This document shows, in pieces, positions 1 to 5,817 of a stretch of DNA of 13,325 nucleotides. This stretch comes from JAGOUU01 sp964387745. Its GTDB lineage: Bacteria; Pseudomonadota; Gammaproteobacteria; JAGOUU01. A program made the translations under genes and the position numbers. A model generated the notes under the pieces. It was given only the letters and a program-made list of their open reading frames with translations, searched no databases and was not told the DNA's origin. Every line of letters begins with the position of its first letter. The stretch's first letter is position 1. Location of the stretch: positions 1 to 13,325 of the forward strand of contig CAYLXL010000051.1 of assembly GCA_964387745.1 (NCBI GenBank), in the 5' to 3' direction.

Positions 1-64
1 ACAGAGAGTAATTCCGCTGTAGTTTTAGTTCCTTTAAATTATCCTTAAATATTTTAATATCCAT
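1..64 (-). CDS. traE: TraE, type IV secretion pilus assembly protein (N-terminal fragment, cut by window edge)
   Basis: Only 21 codons are visible. They begin at an ATG read leftwards from 64 and run off the window, and start MDIKIFKDNLKELKLQRNYS. The reading frame begins one base after the traL stop codon, and traE follows traL in F-like transfer operons. TraE is an inner-membrane component of the F-type mating-pair formation channel (VirB5/VirB8 area), with a short cytoplasmic N-terminus before a transmembrane helix. A short charged cytoplasmic N-terminus is consistent with what is seen, but the transmembrane segment lies outside the window. Identity rests mainly on position in the operon. 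Confidence 0.6.
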   Translation of the reverse strand, partial: MDIKIFKDNLKELKLQRNYSL

Positions 65-65
65 A

Positions 66-359
66 TTAACCTTTAAATTTTCTTAATGATGATTTTGGTA
101 AAACTGTTCTAGAGCCAAAACTAAAATGCCAATAAATATATCTTCGAATAAAAGCTGATGATTCTTGTGCTTTTAATTTTCTGTATAAAGCACAACATAT
201 GGTAGCTACAGCAATACCNNNNNNNNNNATAATTTCGTGACCGACTACAAAAGCAATCAACATAATAGTAAGTATTAAAACCACTTCATCTATAGTGAAA
301 ATAACCACTTTAAAAGGCTCATCGATATATTTAGGAATGTAATACTTACTATCATTCAT
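66..359 (-). CDS. traL: TraL, F-type conjugative pilus assembly protein
   Basis: A 97-residue protein, close to the length of F TraL. TraL is a small inner-membrane protein of the F-type type IV secretion system needed for pilus assembly (VirB3-like). Visible family features are the IDE motif just before the first hydrophobic segment (about residues 24-43, TIDEVVLILTIMLIAFVVGH), a second hydrophobic stretch after the unknown residues (GIAVATICCALYRKL), and the FIRRYIYWH segment that parallels the LRDLIYWY part of F TraL. Its ATG directly abuts the traA stop codon at 359, and traE begins one base past its own stop, so it lies within one transcript. Ten Ns (219-228) hide about four residues between the two hydrophobic segments. 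The frame is the same on both sides, so the gap is probably close to its true size. Confidence 0.9.
   Translation of the reverse strand: MNDSKYYIPKYIDEPFKVVIFTIDEVVLILTIMLIAFVVGHEIXXXXGIAVATICCALYRKLKAQESSAFIRRYIYWHFSFGSRTVLPKSSLRKFKG
219..228. other. Run of 10 unknown bases (assembly gap or masked bases)
   Basis: Ten consecutive Ns lie inside traL. The TraL frame continues on both sides and the protein keeps a normal length, so the real sequence is likely 10 bases or differs by a small multiple of three. A scaffold join between unrelated contigs would not preserve the gene like this. Confidence 0.95.
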
Positions 360-631
360 TAGCCCATGGCTCCTAATCCAATTGCTGTTGCAACCACTAC
401 AACCGGAATTCCTGCTAGTATGGCCACGTTTTTAGTTACTGAATACATATAAATACCAGATACGGTTTCGAATCCAATTAACATATATTTTATTGGACCT
501 GCGATTGCAGCTTTAACAGTTTGCCCAATGCTTTCAAGCACCGCTAGATCAACGGGTGAAGACGCATACATAGCTACTGGTGCTAGCAAAGCGATGCCAG
601 CCACAATTTTTATTGATTTAGATATTTTCAT
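359..631 (-). CDS. traA: TraA, F-type conjugative propilin
   Basis: A 90-residue precursor of the pilus subunit. Residues 1-23 form a signal peptide: KISKSIK is basic, residues 9-20 are hydrophobic, and AMYA ends at A23, a fitting LepB-type cleavage site. The predicted mature chain is about 67 residues, close to the 70 of F pilin. The second half matches F pilin closely in pattern: YMYSVTKNVAILAG here against MYMMTKNVKFLAG in F, followed by a hydrophobic helix ending GLGAMG. Mature F-type pilin sits as two helices in the inner membrane before assembly. The start is supported by GGAG, 7 bases before the ATG. This Shine-Dalgarno lies inside the end of the upstream regulator gene, with which traA overlaps by 14 bases. 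The leader is much shorter than the 51-residue leader of F TraA. No TraX or TraQ partner is visible here. Confidence 0.92.
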   Translation of the reverse strand: MKISKSIKIVAGIALLAPVAMYASSPVDLAVLESIGQTVKAAIAGPIKYMLIGFETVSGIYMYSVTKNVAILAGIPVVVVATAIGLGAMG

Positions 632-830
632 TGTTTTCTCCTTGTTTATATTTAACTACAGTGTCATCTCTTGAAAGAGTTCTAGCCAAACGGAACAAAA
701 TCTCGTTATTAAATGAGCGTCGATTTTCGTAGGCTATTTCTTTTAAGCGAATTAAGTATTCTTCTGGAAGTCTTATTTTTACCTGTTTAATATTTGCTTC
801 AGGTAGTAGATAAATTTTGTGCGTTCCCAT
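618..830 (-). CDS. traY: TraY-like ribbon-helix-helix DNA-binding protein
   Basis: A protein of about 70 residues with one Arc/MetJ-type ribbon-helix-helix: the beta strand QVKIRLP, then helices EEYLIRLKEIAYENR and SFNNEILFRLARTL. This is the fold of TraY, which in F binds oriT and the traY promoter, and its place directly before traA is the traY place in F. The ATG at 830 is preferred because AAGGA (840-836) stands 5 bases upstream. An in-frame GTG at 833 sits too close to that site and would add one residue. The last codons overlap the start of traA, giving translational coupling. It probably autoregulates the operon through the dyad at 932-955 or the inverted repeat at 855-901. Assignment to TraY rather than another Arc-type repressor is by position, since the family diverges quickly. 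Confidence 0.75.
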   Translation of the reverse strand: MGTHKIYLLPEANIKQVKIRLPEEYLIRLKEIAYENRRSFNNEILFRLARTLSRDDTVVKYKQGENNENI

Positions 831-854
831 CACATTCCTTATGTCATCTAAAGA

Positions 855-901
855 AAAAGTATTGCAAGTTAAGGAAAATAATTGGCGCTTGCAATACTTT
901 T
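855..901 (-). promoter_or_regulatory. 14-bp perfect inverted repeat in the tra operon leader
   Basis: The arms AAAAGTATTGCAAG (855-868) and CTTGCAATACTTTT (888-901) are exact reverse complements around a 19-base spacer. In the minus-strand tra mRNA this forms a long stem-loop starting within a few bases of the predicted 5' end and about 25 bases before the traY-like start. Minus-strand transcription leaves the stem into TTTTTCTTT, so it could attenuate the tra operon. It could equally be a 5' stabilising hairpin, a protein-binding dyad or part of oriT. Confidence 0.6.
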
Positions 902-912
902 AGAGAGTAAAC

Positions 913-942
913 TTTATAAATCCTTTTAAGACATTTAGTAAA
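913..942 (-). promoter_or_regulatory. Candidate promoter of the tra operon
   Basis: Read on the minus strand, TTTACT (942-937) and TATAAA (918-913) are separated by 18 bases. The predicted start is near 906, just upstream of the leader hairpin. The -35 element lies inside the 24-bp dyad at 932-955, which would let a repressor block it. The match to consensus is moderate. Confidence 0.4.
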
Positions 943-955
943 TATTCACTAAATG
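932..955. promoter_or_regulatory. 24-bp dyad CATTTAGT-N8-ACTAAATG, probable operator
   Basis: Perfect 8-bp arms CATTTAGT (932-939) and ACTAAATG (948-955) flank AAATATTC. The dyad overlaps the -35 of the candidate tra promoter. The likely binder is the adjacent ribbon-helix-helix protein or another plasmid regulator. Confidence 0.5.
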
Positions 956-980
956 AATATCCATAAATTAATAATATCAC

Positions 981-1040
981 ATAGCAAATATTTTTCAACC
1001 AGCGAATAAAGTTTTTTATAATATTTGCTGTGCGAATATT
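981..1040. promoter_or_regulatory. Cluster of four GCRAATA half-sites, including a 21-bp palindrome, before the caspase/STAND gene
   Basis: Half-sites occur at 984-990 (GCAAATA), 1002-1008 (GCGAATA), 1022-1028 (TATTTGC, inverted) and 1032-1038 (GCGAATA). The last two make a near-perfect palindrome at 1020-1040, AATATTYGC-TGT-GCRAATATT, with only one mismatched pair outside the central triplet. It lies 79-99 bases before the start codon, upstream of weak promoter-like elements (TATAGT at 1081-1086). The related arrangement before the methyltransferase gene suggests a common regulator, most simply the XRE protein encoded in this island. Binding is inferred. Confidence 0.5.
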
Positions 1041-1118
1041 TTTTTTAAAAAAATTGTTTTATTCTTCAGTAATACAAAGGTATAGTGATAATGTATGAAG
1101 TAAAATAACTATAAATAA

Positions 1119-3755
1119 ATGAATAATGATTCTATTTTTATCGGCATAGCCGTAGATAATTTTTCTGACAGATTGATTAAGCCTCTCAATTATTGCGAGA
1201 GCGACCTTAAATCAATTTACCGCCTATTCCATGCATTGAACTTTTGTAGAGAAAGGCATTTTTTAATTAATGAAAATGCAAAAAAATCGAATATAGTTAG
1301 CACGATCAATGACTATTCAAGGTATAAATTCCCTGTAATAATATTTTTATCTTCACATGGTGAGCGCATTGGCGATGACTCGTTTATTTTTTGTAACGAT
1401 ACTGATATAAATTCAATTAAAGAATCAAGTTTATCTTTGAAAGAATTATTACATCAATTGTCATTTTTTTCTTCAGGGTCTATCAATCTATTTCTGGACA
1501 GCTGTGATATCAATATTAACGGGTTGATCCCTTCCAGCAATTTAACAATTCATTCTCCTGAAAAATTAATTTCTCATGAATCCAGCCGTGTAAATCACAG
1601 CCTTTATGTAAAAAGAATTCAAAAGGAATATAGCAAAAAAAAATATTTTAATTGTAATGATCCCACTAAAACAAAGAGATTCCAAAAGCTTAGACAAAAC
1701 ATCGCAAGTAGCTTCGCCAAAGGTTTTAAATTGGTCTGTATCACTGGTGATAGTGGTCTTGGTAAAAGCTATTTTCTTAGACAAATTGTAAAGCTCGAAG
1801 ATAATACTTTTTACATTTCTATTCCTAAGCTCAGCGGATTTAACTTTGATTTGATTTTAAACTTAATGGCACAGGAAGTTTCAAACAAAACAAACTTTAT
1901 ACACGATGTGGACCCTAAACGATTTCTATTATTTTACGACTCTATACATCCTTACAGTCTTTTTATTGTTGACCATATAGATCATCTTACAGATGAAGTT
2001 GCCAATGCTTTAATTTCGTTTCTTTCTACCTTAAAAAGCCAAACTATAGTCTCCTCCCGCAAAGCGCCTCCAACTGGTAAAAATTGTAAAGTTTTACCGC
2101 TTCCTGTTTTGGGAGATGAGGATTTAGATGATATTTATAAAGAACTTCATATTGAACCCAGCAGCATAAATAGAAACAAAGTACTAGAGGGCAGCACGAG
2201 TTATATTGAAGTCTTACAGAATTTTTACCACATGTCTCGCAGTGTCCAGATTTTAATAAACAAAACTGTTTACGCTGTCCTTGCTTCAGGTGGGTATATT
2301 CATGAATCCATTTTTATCAAACATTTCGATATTGACCTTAAAGAATTAAATAATTTAAAAAAAATGGGGGTTTTGATCCTTCATGATGGTTTTTACTACC
2401 CACATGATCGCCTTTACGAAGATGCCAATTCTAATCATATTCTAAATTTATCTAATCAGGCCTATGAGTATTGGAAGGAAGAGTTATTGGTTCCAAATAT
2501 TAAATCTATCCACCAATTTATTCTCATACTTAAATCATTTTCTCCAGGATTTAATCAATCAGATTCTAATCTTTTTAGAGAACTTATAAACAAGCTTAAT
2601 GGGAAACAAAACCAATATTTTCTTTTACTTCTCTATGATTATTTATGTGATCAAAAACTAGATGTTGATTTAATTATTACACTAAGCAATTCCATGATTG
2701 ATATTGGTAGATTCGAATTAGCATATAATCTCCTTAAAAAAGACAGCTATCAAGATCCCGCTATAAATGTCCTCAAAGCTGAATGCCTCTGGTGGGAAGG
2801 CAAATTCCATGAAACTATAGAATTAGTTGATGACTGTTTGATAAACAAATTAAACCCTTTAGAAGAATCACATCTTCTTTGTTCGCGTGGTATTGCCTTT
2901 TTCTTTTTAGGTCAGTGGGATAAAGCAATTAATGATCTAAATGTAGTTGTCCAGAATAAAACATCTTCCTCTAATAAATCCCTCTTTCTTGCTTATTGTG
3001 TGCTTGCAACTATATATGGCATTCGTGGTACTGACTTTACAGAATGTACAATGAACTTTATTGCAGCAATAAAAATAGCAAGCAAATTGAAAAATTTTTC
3101 TTGGATTGCAATTGCTTACGGGAATATTGGTGAAATTTTCTGGAAAGCAGGAATGATTGAAGATTCAATCAAAACTTTAGAAGTAGCGGAGAGTTTATCA
3201 AATTTGAGCGGTAATGATGCATTAAACTTAGAAATCAACAGGAATTTGTTACATGCTTACAATAGGTCCGGCGAAGCATCAAAATCACAAAAACATATCA
3301 AGAAAATTGAGGATGTTTATCAGAACTCTAACCAAACCTACGTTAAAATGCAATTACTGAACTCTATGATAACCTATTATGTTTTGAATGAAGACAAAAA
3401 ATATAGTTTGTTGATTTTCGAAGCCAATGAAGCCACGAAAGAAAATATGGAATATCAAATATACACCCAGGCCAATTTAGCGCTAGTATCCATTGCAGAT
3501 CAGGATATTGAACACGCAGCCAAAAAGTTAAATCTTGCTTTAGAGCTATGTAACAAGGGCTCTAATTGGCTGGCGATGAAACAGATTATGGACGACTGGG
3601 ATGATTTGATTAAAAAACGCACTATGCAGGAGAGCTATGAGTCAAAATTAGTCTTTCCAAAATGGTATCAAAAGCTTGAAATAAAGCTTTCACCATATTT
3701 ACATCATCTTGGACATTTGAACGAATATCTTGGACAATCTTATACATCATTGTAG
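1119..3755 (+). CDS. Caspase-like protease / STAND ATPase / TPR protein (NLR-like defence candidate)
   Basis: An 878-residue three-part protein. Residues 4-135 look like a caspase-fold (C14) protease: IFIGIAVDNF and the DLKSIYRLFHAL helix, the catalytic His in FLSSHGE (H80) and the catalytic Cys in FLDSCD (C129). Residues 190-430 form a STAND P-loop ATPase: Walker A GDSGLGKS (210-217), a Walker B-like strand LFIVDHID (281-288), a VSSR sensor-like strand (311-314), then a winged-helix-like region. Residues 525-850 are TPR-like helical repeats, such as INVLKAECLWWEGKFHETIEL and the repeat around 665-700. In this class the repeat region senses a trigger, the ATPase oligomerises and the protease is released; bacterial relatives act in phage defence by killing or arresting the cell. 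Both catalytic residues and the P-loop appear intact. The start has a weak Shine-Dalgarno. The last 134 bases overlap the opposing XRE gene. Its trigger and substrate are unknown. Confidence 0.82.
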   Translation: MNNDSIFIGIAVDNFSDRLIKPLNYCESDLKSIYRLFHALNFCRERHFLINENAKKSNIVSTINDYSRYKFPVIIFLSSHGERIGDDSFIFCNDTDINSIKESSLSLKELLHQLSFFSSGSINLFLDSCDININGLIPSSNLTIHSPEKLISHESSRVNHSLYVKRIQKEYSKKKYFNCNDPTKTKRFQKLRQNIASSFAKGFKLVCITGDSGLGKSYFLRQIVKLEDNTFYISIPKLSGFNFDLILNLMAQEVSNKTNFIHDVDPKRFLLFYDSIHPYSLFIVDHIDHLTDEVANALISFLSTLKSQTIVSSRKAPPTGKNCKVLPLPVLGDEDLDDIYKELHIEPSSINRNKVLEGSTSYIEVLQNFYHMSRSVQILINKTVYAVLASGGYIHESIFIKHFDIDLKELNNLKKMGVLILHDGFYYPHDRLYEDANSNHILNLSNQAYEYWKEELLVPNIKSIHQFILILKSFSPGFNQSDSNLFRELINKLNGKQNQYFLLLLYDYLCDQKLDVDLIITLSNSMIDIGRFELAYNLLKKDSYQDPAINVLKAECLWWEGKFHETIELVDDCLINKLNPLEESHLLCSRGIAFFFLGQWDKAINDLNVVVQNKTSSSNKSLFLAYCVLATIYGIRGTDFTECTMNFIAAIKIASKLKNFSWIAIAYGNIGEIFWKAGMIEDSIKTLEVAESLSNLSGNDALNLEINRNLLHAYNRSGEASKSQKHIKKIEDVYQNSNQTYVKMQLLNSMITYYVLNEDKKYSLLIFEANEATKENMEYQIYTQANLALVSIADQDIEHAAKKLNLALELCNKGSNWLAMKQIMDDWDDLIKKRTMQESYESKLVFPKWYQKLEIKLSPYLHHLGHLNEYLGQSYTSL

Positions 3756-4116
3756 CTATTTGTACCTTAACACTATTAGAGGCTGATATGTTGTTTTTGA
3801 TACACAAGGTATCCAACAAATCATATATTAAGGGTACAATTTTAGCTAGCTCTAAATCAGAATCTGCCATTGCTGAAGATTCATCTGGTTCAGAGCCACC
3901 AATATCAATTAAATCTTTAATCCGTACTTGCATAACATCCGCTATTTGAGAAAGCATATCAATAGTAGGGGAAACCTCACCTCTCTCAGCTCTGCCAAGT
4001 TTTTGCCAGTCTATGCCTGTTTTATCTGCTAATGAGCCTAAGGTTAATCCTTTCTCTTTACGAATATCTCTTAGCTTTAAACTAAAGTTTTTTTCAGGCT
4101 TATCTTTTTTTGACAC
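3622..4116 (-). CDS. XRE-family (Cro/C1-type) transcriptional regulator
   Basis: A 164-residue protein with a helix-turn-helix of the Cro/C1 type at residues 12-68: LKLRDIRKEKGLTLGSLADK, then GIDWQKLGRAERGEVSPTIDMLSQIADVM and the IKDLI tail. The remaining ~95 residues are mostly helical with an acidic linker (EPDESSAMADSDLE) and may form a dimerisation or ligand-sensing part; no known sensor motif was recognised. The start is GTG at 4116, with AGAGAG about 8 bases upstream, and it overlaps the end of the hydrolase gene by 40 bases, so it is the third gene of one operon. Its 3' end overlaps the 3' end of the caspase/STAND gene by 134 bases on the other strand. It likely controls its own operon and perhaps the caspase gene through the GCRAAT dyads. 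Confidence 0.85.
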   Translation of the reverse strand: MSKKDKPEKNFSLKLRDIRKEKGLTLGSLADKTGIDWQKLGRAERGEVSPTIDMLSQIADVMQVRIKDLIDIGGSEPDESSAMADSDLELAKIVPLIYDLLDTLCIKNNISASNSVKVQIATMMYKIVQDIRSNVQDDVNMVKALFQAFDTILERLILTHSSPA

Positions 4117-4844
4117 AATATACTCTCTGCTTCATTTATAGATTTTTTAAGACCCAACAAATCTTCATAGAATGGATAATGACCCACTCCTTTTAAAATT
4201 ACTGATGACTCTTTCGGGAACATGCCTGGATAATAGAATGGATCGCTATCTCCATGAATAGAAACAACAGGAATGTCCAATGCATTTACCATATCGAAAT
4301 CATTGTAATCGGGCACTTCATTTGCTAATTCTTCACATATCTTAGAATTAAATTTTACATGAGGCAACATAAAAGTTGTCTTAGCTGTATAATATGGTAA
4401 CAATAATCTAAACAATTCAGATCCATCATGCCCAACTTCAGCTGAAAGCTGGGATATACGCGCCTGTTCATAGCTAGATACTGAATTTGAGATTTTTGCT
4501 AAAGACTCATGCCATAATGGTCTTGTAAGCGGCATCGGATTTAAGAAAATCATAGCTTTTATTCTGGTTTTATCTATATCTAATGCTCTTAAAGCCAGAT
4601 AGGTTCCAAAAGAATGTGCTATTATTCCAAAGCATTTTAACCCAAGATGATCTGCTACTTCATATATTTGTTCAACTAAGTTCAATAGAGTTATTGATTG
4701 ACCACTACCTATCATATCGGATCCGTACTGCTCATAATAATGAAGTTTGTAGCCTTCAAAAATTCTATCTAAAGGATCTTGTAAGTACGATTTAGAGATG
4801 CCTGGGCCTCCAGGAACTACAATCCATTCAATATCTTTGAGCAT
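4077..4844 (-). CDS. Alpha/beta-fold hydrolase (proline iminopeptidase / esterase-like)
   Basis: A 255-residue cytoplasmic enzyme with no signal peptide. The oxyanion-hole segment VVPGGPG (residues 9-15) resembles the HGGPG of prolyl aminopeptidases. The nucleophile elbow is AHSFG with S78, the acid is D201 in HGDSDPF, and the base is H222 in GVGHYPFYED, so the catalytic triad is complete. A lid region lies at about residues 105-180. Substrate cannot be read from the sequence; an ester, thioester, lactone or N-terminal proline peptide are all possible. It starts at ATG 4844 with AGGA about 8 bases upstream, 11 bases after the methyltransferase stop, and overlaps the XRE gene by 40 bases. The operon context suggests it acts with the methyltransferase on a shared small molecule or peptide; this is inference. 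Confidence 0.85.
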   Translation of the reverse strand: MLKDIEWIVVPGGPGISKSYLQDPLDRIFEGYKLHYYEQYGSDMIGSGQSITLLNLVEQIYEVADHLGLKCFGIIAHSFGTYLALRALDIDKTRIKAMIFLNPMPLTRPLWHESLAKISNSVSSYEQARISQLSAEVGHDGSELFRLLLPYYTAKTTFMLPHVKFNSKICEELANEVPDYNDFDMVNALDIPVVSIHGDSDPFYYPGMFPKESSVILKGVGHYPFYEDLLGLKKSINEAESILCQKKISLKKTLV

Positions 4845-4855
4845 TTTGAATCCTA

Positions 4856-5593
4856 TTATAATTTAATAAAAGCATACATAAATAGACCTATTTGTGCATA
4901 AGCATTTTTATTAGCATACCAATCTAGCACTTCTTGTCTTTCAATTTCATTAATACCCAGCATTTCTCCGGTTGCCAGCATATAGTCTCTGTAATATTCC
5001 TTGTACATAGGCAACGAACTAGGGACATAATATTGCTCTGTATCTACCATTTTAAAACCTGAGCTTTCAACTTCACTTATCATCAAAGAGCTTAAGTCTC
5101 TTGAAGCATTTCCAGGACTAAATTTTCTTCTATGATTACCTAATTTACTTATAAACTTTGATAAAGCTGGGCTTAAATGAAATTTTTCATCATAAGAATC
5201 AACAACTAAAAGCATTGATCCACTTTTCAATTTATTAGACAATTCTGATAAGAACTTTGTGCGATTATCTACTTGATGTAAAACTAATCTCAATAAAAGA
5301 ATATCTATATTTTCATTTATTTCCTCAACAGAGCCACAAATGAACTGGATTTGCGGAGTTTTAATTACAACCTCTTTCAGAATATTTATATCTTTATCGT
5401 AACAATAGAATGTTGCATCCTGAGCTATGTTTTGGATGCGCGAAATAAAATTGCCATTACCGCAACCAATCTCCCCAATGATATTAACATTTTCTATTCC
5501 ATTTTTTTTATAGAATCCGTGTTCAAACGGGAAGCATATTTCGGCTTGGATAGACAGCATATTTGAATATGCCTTATAATTTAATTTATTCAT
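4856..5593 (-). CDS. Class I SAM-dependent methyltransferase, small-molecule type
   Basis: A 245-residue protein with the Rossmann-type SAM-binding signature: motif I IIGEIGCGNGNF (residues 38-49), an acidic residue ending strand 2 in YCYDKD (D66), GSVEE after strand 3 (87-91), and the strand 4 region IDILLLRLVLHQVDN (96-110), followed by the helix FLSELSNKLKSGSMLLVVDS typical of methyltransferases of ubiquinone/secondary-metabolite type. The NPPY motif of DNA-adenine enzymes and the PC motif of cytosine enzymes are absent, so DNA methylation is unlikely. It is first in a three-gene operon (methyltransferase, hydrolase, XRE). No clear Shine-Dalgarno precedes the ATG at 5593. The promoter region carries an inverted GCRAAT pair at 5640-5652. 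Substrate unknown. Confidence 0.82.
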   Translation of the reverse strand: MNKLNYKAYSNMLSIQAEICFPFEHGFYKKNGIENVNIIGEIGCGNGNFISRIQNIAQDATFYCYDKDINILKEVVIKTPQIQFICGSVEEINENIDILLLRLVLHQVDNRTKFLSELSNKLKSGSMLLVVDSYDEKFHLSPALSKFISKLGNHRRKFSPGNASRDLSSLMISEVESSGFKMVDTEQYYVPSSLPMYKEYYRDYMLATGEMLGINEIERQEVLDWYANKNAYAQIGLFMYAFIKL

Positions 5594-5635
5594 TGGATAA
5601 ATAATTACTATTTTACTTTTAAATTATGAATAATA

Positions 5636-5668
5636 TTGTGCAAATTATTCGCTGTATGATAATATAAT
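5636..5668. promoter_or_regulatory. Inverted GCRAAT pair with promoter-like elements upstream of the methyltransferase operon
   Basis: GCAAAT (5640-5645) and ATTCGC (5647-5652) form a 13-bp palindrome GCRAAT-T-ATTYGC. The half-sites match those before the caspase/STAND gene, though here they point towards each other. On the plus strand TTGTGC (5636-5641) and GATAAT (5658-5663) are 16 bases apart, with the palindrome in the spacer, so a rightward promoter is possible; TATAAT also stands at 5663-5668. On the minus strand CATAAT (5628-5623) is a possible -10 for the methyltransferase operon but has no good -35, consistent with an activated promoter. Confidence 0.45.
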
Positions 5669-5684
5669 AATGAAAATTGTACAT

Positions 5685-5698
5685 TATTTCAAGAAATA
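5685..5698. repeat. 14-bp palindrome TATTTC-AA-GAAATA
   Basis: Perfect 6-bp arms with a 2-base centre, in the gap between the methyltransferase operon and the replication gene. It may be a further operator for a rightward transcript, but being AT-rich it could be chance. Confidence 0.3.
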
Positions 5699-5737
5699 TT
5701 CTCTAAGGAATTGAGTTGGGAGGTAAACTATGCCTAC

Positions 5738-5794
5738 ATGAATGAATCAATTATTTCTCAAAAACCTAACAACTCATTAGTGTTGTTAGGTTAA
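5738..5794 (+). CDS. Possible 18-residue microprotein or leader peptide
   Basis: A strong Shine-Dalgarno GGGAGGT (5718-5724) stands 5 bases before ATG 5730, which opens a 3-codon frame (MPT, stop at 5741). The stop overlaps ATG 5738, which opens an 18-residue frame MNESIISQKPNNSLVLLG ending at 5794. A rightward promoter-like element lies at 5636-5663. The second half of the frame coincides with the hairpin that serves as minus-strand terminator. It could be a tiny peptide, a leader, or a remnant. The Shine-Dalgarno and the stop-start overlap are the only support; no homology is recognised. Confidence 0.2.
   Translation: MNESIISQKPNNSLVLLG
5763..5792 (-). terminator. Rho-independent terminator of the replication gene
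   Basis: Perfect 11-bp arms AACCTAACAAC (5763-5773) and GTTGTTAGGTT (5782-5792) flank an 8-base loop. On the minus strand the stem runs into a T-run (AGGTTTTTGAG), 25 bases after the stop codon of the replication gene. On the plus strand no clear T-run follows. Confidence 0.75.
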
Positions 5795-5817
5795 TAGACT
5801 TTTGTGTGCTTCTCTGT

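Noticed and set aside
841..903. 20-codon plus-strand frame (MSSKEKVLQV...) upstream of the caspase gene
   Set aside because: No Shine-Dalgarno precedes it, and it is largely made of the 14-bp inverted repeat.
981..1040. CRISPR-like or iteron array
   Set aside because: The repeated unit is only ~7 bases with irregular spacing and both orientations; it fits operator half-sites.
1566..1784. Open frame on the minus strand inside the caspase/STAND gene
   Set aside because: It is antisense to the caspase-STAND linker and Walker A region, with no domain sense of its own.
4583..4795. Plus-strand open frame opposite the hydrolase gene
   Set aside because: Antisense to a gene with an intact catalytic triad; no ribosome-binding site or recognisable family.
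5351..5566. Plus-strand open frame opposite the methyltransferase gene
   Set aside because: Antisense to the SAM-binding motif region; no independent support.
4856..5593. DNA methyltransferase of a restriction or BREX-type system
   Set aside because: The catalytic motifs of DNA methyltransferases (NPPY, PC) are absent and no restriction partner is adjacent; it fits small-molecule methyltransferases.
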